Source: an uncultured Muribaculaceae bacterium (lineage in GTDB: Bacteria; Bacteroidota; Bacteroidia; Bacteroidales; Muribaculaceae). From it: a stretch of DNA of 64,000 nucleotides. The notes below the pieces were generated by a model, which was given only the letters and a program-made list of their open reading frames with translations, was not told where the DNA came from and ran no database searches. Below, one piece after another: positions 45,512-54,690 of this stretch. The stretch spans positions 1 to 64,000 of the forward strand of contig CAMWYR010000003.1 in NCBI GenBank assembly GCA_947178505.1, read 5' to 3'. Every line of letters begins with the position of its first letter. Positions within the stretch are counted from its first letter, which is position 1. Position numbers and translations under genes: made by a program.

Positions 45512-47899
45512 ATGAAAATAAATCTTCTGATCTATGCCGGCGCTTTGACGGCACTGACAGCCACGACTGCTCTGCCTCTTCCTGCTGCCGAGAAGGGTAT
45601 GGCCGTGAAGCCCCAAATGATTCAGGCAAAGAATGCCCATGCAGTTTCAGAAAATAAACTGCAGCTCGCCCCCGGAGTGAGCATATCGGTTGTCAACGGA
45701 CACAAGCAGTTGCACGCGCACAGTCTGGATGCCATTAATCGTCTCTCACAGTCAACGCTGCGTGCGCCTCGAAAGGAGACAGCTTCAATGCCGGAAGGAT
45801 ACGTGCTCTACGAAAGTTTTGAAAACTGGGACGGCGAAAATGCAACCTGGGTACCCGACGGCTGGACACTTGAGCATCACGGCGACGCACCAACCGACGA
45901 GACCTGGCAACCGATGGCACCGGGATATTACCTTCCGCAGGCTCCCGACGGCCAGTACTTCCTTGCAATCAATTATGGTGAGGATCAGGATGAATGGTAT
46001 ATGTCGCCCTTCGTGACCGTGCCCGAGGATATGAATCTGTCTTACTGGCTCTGGCTCGAGCCTCTGTGGCTGATGAAGGTTGATGACAACGTCGACTGGG
46101 ACGCACTCGAGTGGATAGACACCCCCGAGGTAGCAGCCGACCTTCAGATATGGGTGCAGGAAGAAGGAGGGGAGTGGACGATGCTCCGCTCTTATTTCGA
46201 CCTCTACAAAGACTACTCTTTCAACGAGGTGGCGTCGATTCCGGGCGAGTTCAAAAAGAACACCATCAGCCTGGCCGACTACTACGGGAAGAGCATCCGC
46301 GTAGCCTTCCGATATGTCGGCACAGACGGCAACATGATGATGATCGATGCCATCGGAATCGGATACCCTTCGATCAATAATCTGGCATATTACGGGCCGT
46401 TCGATATGCAGTACTGGGGCCTTATCCGCGACCCGAATATGGTGGCCATCAATTCGCCCGTAGCCATATATCCGGTAGAGACCCCGGTTGTCTGGACCAC
46501 TCTCGAAGTCGAGGATAACGTGACTTACACCTGGACCTATGCCGACCCGGAGACCGGAGCAGACACAACTTCCGATGATCCCGACGAACTGAGCTTAACA
46601 TATCATCCTGACTACTCTACGGAGAACACTTCACGCTGTAATCTGCAGCCGGCTCCCGTGCTGCACGCTGAGGCTCCGAAGATGATTCCTTCAGAATATT
46701 CAGCGCCATATACTGCAGTACAGTTCGGCGGCACACCGGTTGAGGTCGCATACGCGGAAGATGACGAAGAAGAACCTGCTCTCTACCCCCTTACGGTGAT
46801 GCCTTTCTGCCTCCAGGACCGTGGACTCGGCATCCTGACGGTAGATGATGAGAGAATCGGCGACCTGTCGATTCCGGTTTTCGGCTATAATGTCAATACC
46901 GACCAGTACTGGCTCAACTATTCACTCCGCGACACCGATGGTGACGAGTCGACTTACTCCCATCTCATAGCAATTGCCAACCTTATCTTCCCCACAAGTG
47001 AGGCACCTCTCGTGGTAAACGGCGGTAACGTCTATGGTTATGGAGAGGTGGCCGACGACGCTCAGTTTACGATGACAATCCGTGGCATCAGTGCCGAAAC
47101 GGGAAGCACCGCTTACGATGAAATGGACATTATCGCCTCCAAGACTATCACCGGCGCCGACATCCTGAGGCAGGATCCGCAGAAGAGCTATATGTGCCTT
47201 CCCTTTGATTTTGATGCTCCGGTAGTGCTTCAGGCCGATGACAAATATATCGCATTCTTCGTAATGTTCGAGGGCTTCAATTCCGACAAGGTGACATACT
47301 TCGCACCGCTCCAGACAGCGACCAATGATCCCTTCGGTTTCTGCCAGGGTTACATAGTTAACCACATCGACCTTGAAGCCGTGTCGGGACGTCCGGCCTA
47401 TTACTCCACCAAGACCATGCGCTATCTCGAGAATGGTGAGGATATTGATATCGCAGGAGCCTTCGCCATCGGTCTGAATGCCGAATATCCCTGGCTCACA
47501 TGCGACGTTGAGTCGGTCGAACTCCCTTACGGAGGTGACGCCGTTGAAGTGGCTCTCGGCAGCTATTACGACGGCAGCAGCCTCACCGTAGATGCCCCCG
47601 CCGGGGTAGAGGCGTCAGTAAGCGGACGCTACGGCAACTGCGTGCTCACGCTTAAGCACGATCAGACAGAAGTCGAAGTCGAAGGTGACGTCGTAGTTAA
47701 GGGCCCGGGCGTTGAGGTGAAGATCGGGGTGACCGCGAAATCTTCAGGCATCGGGGCCATAAGCGCGGAAGGCTTGGAAGTAGCTGCAGTCTACGATCTC
47801 CTCGGCCGCCGTGTCAGCGCCAAGGAAGCAGCCGCAAAGCCGGGTGTCTATGTCGTGAAATATATTGACGGTAAATCAGGAAAGGTGGTCGTAAAATAA
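45512..47899 (+). CDS. Secreted protein with a choice-of-anchor J domain and a T9SS-type C-terminal domain
   Basis: This 795-residue protein has a signal peptide (MKINLLIYAGALTALTATTALPLPAA). A cleaved-adhesin/choice-of-anchor-J-like domain follows (about residues 98-290; YESFENWDG...GWTLEHHGD). Long beta-rich repeats come next. The last 40 residues (AVYDLLGRRVSAKEAAAKPGVYVVKY) form the typical type IX secretion C-terminal signal. It is probably a surface-attached or secreted adhesin or binding protein. Its substrate is unknown. Confidence 0.82.
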   Translation: MKINLLIYAGALTALTATTALPLPAAEKGMAVKPQMIQAKNAHAVSENKLQLAPGVSISVVNGHKQLHAHSLDAINRLSQSTLRAPRKETASMPEGYVLYESFENWDGENATWVPDGWTLEHHGDAPTDETWQPMAPGYYLPQAPDGQYFLAINYGEDQDEWYMSPFVTVPEDMNLSYWLWLEPLWLMKVDDNVDWDALEWIDTPEVAADLQIWVQEEGGEWTMLRSYFDLYKDYSFNEVASIPGEFKKNTISLADYYGKSIRVAFRYVGTDGNMMMIDAIGIGYPSINNLAYYGPFDMQYWGLIRDPNMVAINSPVAIYPVETPVVWTTLEVEDNVTYTWTYADPETGADTTSDDPDELSLTYHPDYSTENTSRCNLQPAPVLHAEAPKMIPSEYSAPYTAVQFGGTPVEVAYAEDDEEEPALYPLTVMPFCLQDRGLGILTVDDERIGDLSIPVFGYNVNTDQYWLNYSLRDTDGDESTYSHLIAIANLIFPTSEAPLVVNGGNVYGYGEVADDAQFTMTIRGISAETGSTAYDEMDIIASKTITGADILRQDPQKSYMCLPFDFDAPVVLQADDKYIAFFVMFEGFNSDKVTYFAPLQTATNDPFGFCQGYIVNHIDLEAVSGRPAYYSTKTMRYLENGEDIDIAGAFAIGLNAEYPWLTCDVESVELPYGGDAVEVALGSYYDGSSLTVDAPAGVEASVSGRYGNCVLTLKHDQTEVEVEGDVVVKGPGVEVKIGVTAKSSGIGAISAEGLEVAAVYDLLGRRVSAKEAAAKPGVYVVKYIDGKSGKVVVK

Positions 47900-47925
47900 G
47901 CGACACACATCTTTCGTTTGTTAAT

Positions 47926-47965
47926 AAGGAGGCAGCCGACCGCGACGGTCACTGCCTCCTTTTGC
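47926..47965 (+). terminator. Terminator after the secreted-protein gene
   Basis: A 10-bp perfect stem (AAGGAGGCAG, 47926-47935, with 47952-47961), loop of 16 bases, followed by TTTGC. It lies 27 bases after the stop codon and separates the unit from uvrC. Confidence 0.75.
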
Positions 47966-48045
47966 ATTAGCTTCAGAACGACGCATAAGACGGAAATAGA
48001 GTAAGAATAAATAGAGTAAGAATATAAGATAGATTAAGAGCAAGA

Positions 48046-50022
48046 ATGGATTTGGATATTAAGAAGGATACGGACCCGACGGAAGAGATCCGGTCTGAGC
48101 AGGCGGCTGAGCCCGGAGTGGTGCTTGCCGGCAGCGGGCGCCAGATAGATGAGGAAGGCGGATTCGAACTGGAGATAAAGCCCGACCGCACGCGCGACGA
48201 CCTTCTGCACAATCGCCCGGGCAAACAGTTGCGGGCAAAGATACTGAATCTACCCGAATCGCCGGGCGTGTATATGTACCTCGACCGGAAGGGCCGTGTG
48301 ATATATGTTGGAAAGGCCAAGAGGCTCAAGCGACGCGTGTCGAGTTATTTCAACCGCCAGCATGACACGACGCGTACCAACCTGCTCGTGCGTAATATCG
48401 TCGACATGCGCTTTATCGTGGTAGCCACGGAAGAGGATGCGCTTCATCTTGAGAATGCGATGATCAAGCGTTATCAGCCCCACTATAATGTGCTTCTAAA
48501 AGACGACAAGTCATATCCCTGGATAGTGGTGACGAAGGAATTATACCCGCGTGTATTCATGACGCGCGAAAAGGATGTGGAGGGTCGTTATTACGGCCCT
48601 TATAGCAACGTGATGGCGGCGAAGATGGTGCTCAACCTTATCCGCGATACTTATCCGCTGCGTTCGTGCCGCCACGCGCTTGATGAGAAAAGCATTGCAC
48701 ACAACAAGTATTCACTCTGCCTCGACTATCATCTCAAGAAATGCGGAGGTCCGTGCCGCGGGCTGATGAGTCCGGAAGAATATGGGGAGTATATCAGAAG
48801 AGTGCGTCAGATCCTCAACGGTGAGACAGTCGAGCTTGAGAAGCATCTTCTGGAAGAAATGAATAACCTTAGCGAGAATTGGAAATTTGAGGAAGCGCAG
48901 GAGGTCAAGGAAAAATATGAGATCGTCAGGAAGTATAACGCTAAGAGTATCGTAGGGGAGACAGCGCGCCCTGACGCTGATCTTTTCGGTTATGTGGAGA
49001 ATGACGACAGGGCCTTCGTGAATTTCATGCACGTGCATCACGGAGCTGTGACGCAAAGTCTGAATCTTGAATACGTGAAGCGCAGCAACGAGTCGACCCG
49101 CGAGGAGATACTCTCAATGGCAGTGGCCGAAGTGATGAACCGCTTCGATCGCACGTTCGAGGAAGTGCTGGTGCCATTTATGCCGGATGTGGAATTCAGT
49201 AAGATTCGGTTCGTTGTGCCTCAGCGGGGCGATAAGCGCCGCGGGCTTGACGTGGCGATAAAGAATGCCACTCAGTATATGACCGACCGGGAAAAGGAGC
49301 AGGAGGCACTGAATCCCGACCGCGCCACAGATAAACTTATGGAGCGGATGAAGTCTGATTTCCGGCTCGCAACGGAGCCCCGGCATATTGAGTGTTTCGA
49401 TAACTCGAACATCCAGGGCACGAATCCGGTGGCGAGTTGCGTAGTGTTCCGCAACGGCAAACCGGCGAAGCGCGATTACCGCCATTTCAATATCAAGACG
49501 GTAGTAGGAGCGAACGACTTTGCATCAATGAAGGAGGTGCTTCACAGGCGCTACACGCGGATGATGGCTGAGGGGCAACCGCTGCCGCAGCTTGTAGTGG
49601 TCGATGGTGGTAAGGGGCAGCTGAGCGCGGCCGTCGAAGCATTCGATGAGATGGGCATCCGCGGAGAGGTGGCGCTTGTCGGCATTGCTAAGCGCCTTGA
49701 GGAAATATATTTCCCGGGTGATTCGCTGCCGCTGTATCTCGACAAGAAATCGCCGTCGCTGAGGGTGATTCAGGCGCTACGAGATGAAGCTCACCGCTTC
49801 GGCATCACGTTCCACCGGGCGCAGCGGAGCCGCGGACAAGTACGCTCCGAACTCGATTCGATTCCTGGAGTTGGGCCTAAGACGGCAGCGCTTCTGATGA
49901 AGGAATTCAAGAGCCTGAAGCGCCTGCGGGAGGCCCCCTTCGAAGACATCGAGCGTATTGCCGGGAAGGCCCGCGCCGCCTCTATCGAAGCATGGCGCAC
50001 GCAGTCAAAGAAACCCGACTGA
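48046..50022 (+). CDS. uvrC: Excinuclease ABC subunit C
   Basis: This 658-residue protein has a GIY-YIG nuclease domain (SPGVYMYLDRKGRVIYVGKAKRLKRR, about residue 70). A UvrB-binding (UVR) segment (NLSENWKFEEAQEVKEKYE) and the RNase H-like second nuclease core (HIECFDNSN, VDGGKGQL) follow. It ends in a helix-hairpin-helix (LDSIPGVGPKTAALL). It makes both incisions of nucleotide excision repair with UvrAB. The first 60 residues, an acidic extension, are unusual for the family; a later start is possible but no good alternative was seen. Confidence 0.95.
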   Translation: MDLDIKKDTDPTEEIRSEQAAEPGVVLAGSGRQIDEEGGFELEIKPDRTRDDLLHNRPGKQLRAKILNLPESPGVYMYLDRKGRVIYVGKAKRLKRRVSSYFNRQHDTTRTNLLVRNIVDMRFIVVATEEDALHLENAMIKRYQPHYNVLLKDDKSYPWIVVTKELYPRVFMTREKDVEGRYYGPYSNVMAAKMVLNLIRDTYPLRSCRHALDEKSIAHNKYSLCLDYHLKKCGGPCRGLMSPEEYGEYIRRVRQILNGETVELEKHLLEEMNNLSENWKFEEAQEVKEKYEIVRKYNAKSIVGETARPDADLFGYVENDDRAFVNFMHVHHGAVTQSLNLEYVKRSNESTREEILSMAVAEVMNRFDRTFEEVLVPFMPDVEFSKIRFVVPQRGDKRRGLDVAIKNATQYMTDREKEQEALNPDRATDKLMERMKSDFRLATEPRHIECFDNSNIQGTNPVASCVVFRNGKPAKRDYRHFNIKTVVGANDFASMKEVLHRRYTRMMAEGQPLPQLVVVDGGKGQLSAAVEAFDEMGIRGEVALVGIAKRLEEIYFPGDSLPLYLDKKSPSLRVIQALRDEAHRFGITFHRAQRSRGQVRSELDSIPGVGPKTAALLMKEFKSLKRLREAPFEDIERIAGKARAASIEAWRTQSKKPD

Positions 50023-50334
50023 CCACTCGCCCCCAATTTCAAAAGATGCAAATAAAATTATAATATTATACTTATAACCACCAGAATAGGCAAATTCGCA
50101 TAATGAAACGAAATATGGCAATTACATCTTCTTGCTAAGCAGACGCCAAACGCAGAATCAACATTATCATCTCCGCAAGTTGTAAAAATTCAATCAAGCC
50201 AACAATGACCTGAGAGAATAATTATTGGGCGTCAACAACTGCCGATTCACACATAAATAATCTCTCGGGAGAGGGAATTAAAAAAGATTTAGGGGAATAT
50301 GAGCCAAAGAGGGGTGAATTTGCAGAATTTTTGT
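50023..50334. other. Intergenic region between uvrC and the polyprenyl synthetase gene
   Basis: About 310 AT-rich bases without a credible ORF or a clear terminator. The minus-strand ORF overlapping it is not convincing. The right end carries the downstream gene's -7 box. Confidence 0.5.
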
Positions 50335-50342
50335 TAATTTTG
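50335..50342 (+). promoter_or_regulatory. -7 box of the polyprenyl synthetase gene
   Basis: TAATTTTG matches TAnnTTTG and ends 9 bases before the ATG at 50352. It overlaps the alternative in-frame start at 50331, which supports 50352 as the true start. No correctly spaced TTTG -33 was found. Confidence 0.4.
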
Positions 50343-50351
50343 CTAATTCTT

Positions 50352-51326
50352 ATGAACCCGATGAAAAAAATAGTGGATCGACTTGGTCCGGAACTCGAAG
50401 AGATGAACCGCATCATCGCCGCCTCGTTGCACACGCGCAACGTGATGATGAATGATATAGTGACCCGCTACCTGCAGATCAAAGGAAAGCAGATCAGGCC
50501 GCTTCTGGTCATACTCAGTGCAAGGATGTTCGGCTCCGTCACCCGGGAAGTACTCTTCGCCGGGGCTGCCCTTGAGATGCTGCATAATGCCTCGCTGATT
50601 CACGACGACATAGTCGACGAAACCGAACTCCGCCGGGGAGTGCAGACCATAAACGCGCGCATGGGCAACCATATCGCCGTGCTGGTCGGCGACTTCTTTG
50701 TGTCGAATGCCCTCGCCGCCGGTATAAAGACAGGCGATATCCGCGTGATTTCAGCCCTCTCCGCTCTCGGAAAAGAACTCAGTCTCGGAGAAATTGACCA
50801 GATCTGCAACGCACGCGAACACTCTCTCGAAGAGGCGAGCTACATCTCCATGATCCGCCAGAAGACTGCCTCGCTCTTCATGAACTGCGTGCGCATGGGC
50901 GCCGAACTGGGAGGCGCCGATGAGGCCCGGCAACAACGGATGGTCGACTTCGCGGAACTCCTCGGCCTCTGCTTCCAGATAAAAGACGACATCTTCGACT
51001 ACTATAACGACACTGAAATCGGGAAACCGACCGGCAACGACCTGCGCGAGGGAAAAGTGACCCTTCCACTCCTTCATGCACTCTCATCAGGCCCCCGCGA
51101 CGAGGCGGCCGAAATGCGCGCCCTCCTGCAGCGCGGCAACCTCTCCACCGATGAGATAAACCGGCTCATCGAATTCGCCAGGGCCAACGGAGGAATTGAC
51201 TATGCCTACGACCGCATGCGCGACATGCAACGCCGTGCCGCAGAGATAATCAACGAATTCCCCGAATCCGATTCCCGCGAGGCATTCATTGAGATTTTTG
51301 ATTATATCATCGAGCGCAAGAAATAA
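50352..51326 (+). CDS. Polyprenyl diphosphate synthase (IspA/IspB/HepT family)
   Basis: Starting at ATG 50352 the protein has 324 residues. It has the first aspartate-rich motif LIHDDIVDETELRRG and the second LCFQIKDDIFDYYND, with GKVTLPLLHAL. This is the all-trans prenyl synthase family that builds the side chain of menaquinone or related lipids. Chain length cannot be read with confidence. The gene is followed after 50 bases by rnhB. Confidence 0.92.
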   Translation: MNPMKKIVDRLGPELEEMNRIIAASLHTRNVMMNDIVTRYLQIKGKQIRPLLVILSARMFGSVTREVLFAGAALEMLHNASLIHDDIVDETELRRGVQTINARMGNHIAVLVGDFFVSNALAAGIKTGDIRVISALSALGKELSLGEIDQICNAREHSLEEASYISMIRQKTASLFMNCVRMGAELGGADEARQQRMVDFAELLGLCFQIKDDIFDYYNDTEIGKPTGNDLREGKVTLPLLHALSSGPRDEAAEMRALLQRGNLSTDEINRLIEFARANGGIDYAYDRMRDMQRRAAEIINEFPESDSREAFIEIFDYIIERKK

Positions 51327-51376
51327 GAGAGAACCACGCACAGCGCCGCCCTAAGCAAAAACAAGCCGCCAAAACC

Positions 51377-52027
51377 ATGTGCGCCAAAGCCATCAGATCC
51401 ATCTCCCACACCGGCTCTGCCCTGCTGTCATTCATGATTCCCGACATCATCGAAGCCGGGTGCGACGAGGCCGGAAGAGGCTGTCTGTGCGGCCCCGTAA
51501 GCTGCGCTGCCGTGATATTGCCTCCCGACTGGGACCATCCCCTTCTCAACGACTCAAAGAAGCTCAGCGCCGCCGCACGGGCGAAGTTACGTACCGTAAT
51601 CGAAGCCGACGCCATCGCTTGGGCCGTGGTAATGGTGGAAGCAGAAGAAATCGACAGAATAAACATCCTTAACGCCTCAATCACCGGGATGCAGCGCGCC
51701 CTCGACGCGCTCACCGTGCGTCCGCAACATATACTCGTCGACGGCAATCGGTTCAGGCCATATCTCGACCCCGTGAATGGAATTGACGTGCCGCATCACA
51801 CAGTAGTAAAAGGAGATGCCACATACCGCTCAATCGCCGCGGCCTCCATACTGGCCAAGACTCATCGCGACGAGCTTATGGAGCGCCTCGACAAGGAATA
51901 TCCCGGCTACGGTTGGGCCGACAACATGGGCTATCCCACGGCCGCACACTATGATGCCATCGAACGCCTCGGCATCACATCCCTTCACCGCCGCTCATTC
52001 AAACTCCACAAACTCCAGAAAGAATAG
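51377..52027 (+). CDS. rnhB: Ribonuclease HII
   Basis: This 216-residue protein has DEAGRGCLCGPV (the first acidic pair), DSKKLSAAARAKL, and a conserved ILVDGNRF. The VKGDATYRSIAAASILAKTHRDELM segment follows. It removes single ribonucleotides and RNA from RNA-DNA hybrids. Alternative start MIPDIIEAGCDEAG at 51434 would give the more usual short N-terminus. It converges on the flippase gene with stops 2 bases apart. Confidence 0.93.
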   Translation: MCAKAIRSISHTGSALLSFMIPDIIEAGCDEAGRGCLCGPVSCAAVILPPDWDHPLLNDSKKLSAAARAKLRTVIEADAIAWAVVMVEAEEIDRINILNASITGMQRALDALTVRPQHILVDGNRFRPYLDPVNGIDVPHHTVVKGDATYRSIAAASILAKTHRDELMERLDKEYPGYGWADNMGYPTAAHYDAIERLGITSLHRRSFKLHKLQKE

Positions 52028-52029
52028 CG

Positions 52030-53574
52030 TCAGCGACGGCGCAGACGGCGAAGCAACGGAGAGATCCGGGGCACTTCCTCGAACGTGCAGACCACTCCGA
52101 AATAGACCACAAGCAACAGCACACGCGTAGCGTAGATGAGCGCCGTCGACCACGGCGTGGTCAGGAAAATACTGTAAAAATCATCACCCCACACGCCTGC
52201 GGCCCATAACACAACCGCTAAAAGCGTATAGAGCCCCATACGCCCCATTTCATACGGAAGCGGATAGTAGTGTCGTCCGACAAAGTAGGAGAGCACCATA
52301 ACCGCAAAATAGGCTCCTAAGGCGGCCCATGCCGAGCCCATATAGCCGTCGGGAATACCGATCATAGGCACAAGCCAGAGGTTGAGCCCCAGCATCACCA
52401 CGAAGCATATCAGCGACATGTACATCCCCCATTGCGTACGGTCGGTCAGTTTATACCACAACGAGAGATTGAAGAACACGCCGAAACAGAGTTCGGCAGC
52501 CATCATCACCGGAACGACACGAAGCCCCGACCAATAGCCGGGAGCTACGAAATGCTTGAGCACCGGCAGGAAATACATCACGCCTAAGAAAATGAAGAGT
52601 CCGAATATCACGAAAAACTTCATCGCATCGCAATAGGCCTGTTTCTTTGTCTCACCGTCGCCCTTCGCCTGCGCGAAGATAAAGGGTTCGTAGGCATAGC
52701 GGAAGGCCTGCGTGAACATCACCATCACGATGGCAATCTTTATATTGGCACCATAGATACCCACCATCGAACGGGCCTCCTCCTCGTGGCCCGAAAATAT
52801 ATAGGGAATGATCATCTGGCCCATATTCTGCGAGAGCACCCCGGCAACCCCCAGGATGAGCAGAGGCCAGCTGTAGGCCAGCATCTTCCTCAGCAGCGCC
52901 ATATCAAACCTATAACGACGCCCGGTGAGTTCGGGAAGCAGGCAGAGCAGCACCATGGCCGATGAAATGATATTGGCCACGAATATCCAGCCGATACCGA
53001 ACGCATCTCCGCCGAGCGGCGCATAAAACCAGTTGATCACTCCCGGCGCGACGCGCTCGAGCGCCGGACAACCAAGCAGAAAAAGCAGATTGAGACCGAT
53101 ATTAAGCCCGACGTTCAGCAGCTTTATTCCCGCGAAGCGGAATGCCCGCTTCTTAAATCTCAGATAGGCGAACGGCAGATTCGAGAACGCATCGATCGCC
53201 ACCGTCACACCCAGCAGCCAGACGTAGGTCTTATGTCCGGGCAGGAGTATGGCCCCCGACACCGGGCCGATAAGCAACGTCAGAAGCACTATGAAGAGCA
53301 CCGATGTAAAGCCCACAGATATGAGCGACGTAGTGTACACCTGCTCAGGATCCGACTCCTTGTTGGCAAATCGGAAGAAGCCCGTCTCCATTCCGTAATT
53401 CAGGATCACGAGCGCGACGGCCGTGAAACTATACAGATAACTCACAATTCCATATTCCTGCGTAGGGAAGAGATAGACGTAGAGCGGAACGAGACACCAG
53501 TTTAGGAAGCGGCCCACAATACTGCTGAGACCATATACGGCTGTCTCTTTTGCGAGAGCTTTTATTCCTGCCAT
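52030..53574 (-). CDS. MATE/Wzx-type polysaccharide flippase
   Basis: The start at 53574 (MAGIKALAKETAVYGLSSIVG) gives 514 residues. A longer reading to 53634 would overlap the ruvB stop. About 12-14 transmembrane segments and the N-terminal LVPLYVYLFPTQEYG (an oligosaccharide-flippase signature) are visible. It should flip a lipid-linked glycan across the inner membrane. It follows ruvB by 16 bases in the same unit. Confidence 0.85.
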   Translation of the reverse strand: MAGIKALAKETAVYGLSSIVGRFLNWCLVPLYVYLFPTQEYGIVSYLYSFTAVALVILNYGMETGFFRFANKESDPEQVYTTSLISVGFTSVLFIVLLTLLIGPVSGAILLPGHKTYVWLLGVTVAIDAFSNLPFAYLRFKKRAFRFAGIKLLNVGLNIGLNLLFLLGCPALERVAPGVINWFYAPLGGDAFGIGWIFVANIISSAMVLLCLLPELTGRRYRFDMALLRKMLAYSWPLLILGVAGVLSQNMGQMIIPYIFSGHEEEARSMVGIYGANIKIAIVMVMFTQAFRYAYEPFIFAQAKGDGETKKQAYCDAMKFFVIFGLFIFLGVMYFLPVLKHFVAPGYWSGLRVVPVMMAAELCFGVFFNLSLWYKLTDRTQWGMYMSLICFVVMLGLNLWLVPMIGIPDGYMGSAWAALGAYFAVMVLSYFVGRHYYPLPYEMGRMGLYTLLAVVLWAAGVWGDDFYSIFLTTPWSTALIYATRVLLLVVYFGVVCTFEEVPRISPLLRRLRRR

Positions 53575-53590
53575 AAGAGAGTGGATGAGA

Positions 53591-54634
53591 TTAGATGTCG
53601 AATAGATTGGGTTGTGCCGAGGCGGGAGCTTCACCGAGACGCCCGAGATGACGGTAAGCGAGTTCGGTCACCTCGCGGCCGCGCGGAGTGCGTTTAAGGA
53701 AGCCCTCCTTGATGAGGAAAGGCTCGTAGACTTCCTCGATCGTACCGGGATCCTCACCGATGGCCGTGCCGATCGTGCTCAGACCTACGGGCCCACCCTT
53801 GAACTTATCGATGATCGTAAGCAGGATGCGGTTGTCGATCCGGTCGAGACCATAGCGGTCGATATTGAGGGCTTCAAGGGCAGTGCGGGCTATTTCAAGG
53901 TCGATATAACCGGAGCCGCGCACCATAGCGAAATCGCGCACGCGACGGAGCAAAGAATTGGCCACACGAGGCGTGCCGCGGCTTCGGAGCGCTATCTCCA
54001 TCGCCGCCTGCTCATCAATGCCTATACGCAGAAGCGACGCCGAGCGTTTCACAATCGAACTCAGCAATTTATGGTCGTAATATTCCAGATGACACTGGAT
54101 GCCGAAGCGGGCACGCAGCGGGGCTGTCAGGCTACCCGACCGGGTGGTGGCACCGACCAGCGTAAAGGGGGATATCGTGAGCTGCACCGACTTGGCTCCG
54201 GGGCCTTTGTCGAGAAGGATGTCTATCCGGAAGTCCTCCATAGCCGAATAGAGATATTCCTCCACCACAGGATGCAGACGGTGGATCTCATCAATAAAGA
54301 GGAGATCGTGCGGTTCGAGCGACATCAGGATACCGGCCAGGTCGCCCGGTTTGTCAAGCACGGGCCCCGACGTAGTCTTGAATCCCACGCCGAGCTCATT
54401 GGCGATAATGTTGGAGAGTGTGGTCTTGCCAAGTCCCGGAGGGCCATGCAGGAGCGTATGATCGAGGGCCTCTCCGCGCATCCGGGCCGCCTTGACAAAT
54501 ACACTCAGATTGTCGATTATCTTATCCTGACCCGTGAAATCAGCGAAAGACAGGGGGCGGAGGGCTTTCTCTATATCCTTCTCAGCCCCCTGGGGTGAAT
54601 CCTGATTACGACGTATATCAAAATCTTCTGCCAT
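53591..54634 (-). CDS. ruvB: Holliday junction branch migration DNA helicase RuvB
   Basis: This 347-residue AAA+ protein has [12 protein letters not shown], the Walker [10 protein letters not shown], Walker [11 protein letters not shown] and [18 protein letters not shown]. The C-terminal winged-helix domain ([24 protein letters not shown]) follows. It drives branch migration with RuvA. The gene begins 57 bases after the phosphatase stop. Confidence 0.97.
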   Translation of the reverse strand: MAEDFDIRRNQDSPQGAEKDIEKALRPLSFADFTGQDKIIDNLSVFVKAARMRGEALDHTLLHGPPGLGKTTLSNIIANELGVGFKTTSGPVLDKPGDLAGILMSLEPHDLLFIDEIHRLHPVVEEYLYSAMEDFRIDILLDKGPGAKSVQLTISPFTLVGATTRSGSLTAPLRARFGIQCHLEYYDHKLLSSIVKRSASLLRIGIDEQAAMEIALRSRGTPRVANSLLRRVRDFAMVRGSGYIDLEIARTALEALNIDRYGLDRIDNRILLTIIDKFKGGPVGLSTIGTAIGEDPGTIEEVYEPFLIKEGFLKRTPRGREVTELAYRHLGRLGEAPASAQPNLFDI

Positions 54635-54690
54635 TCAGATTGCTTGCTAAATAATAAGTAGTTGGTTAGCAGCCGGGGAAAGCTGCGGAA

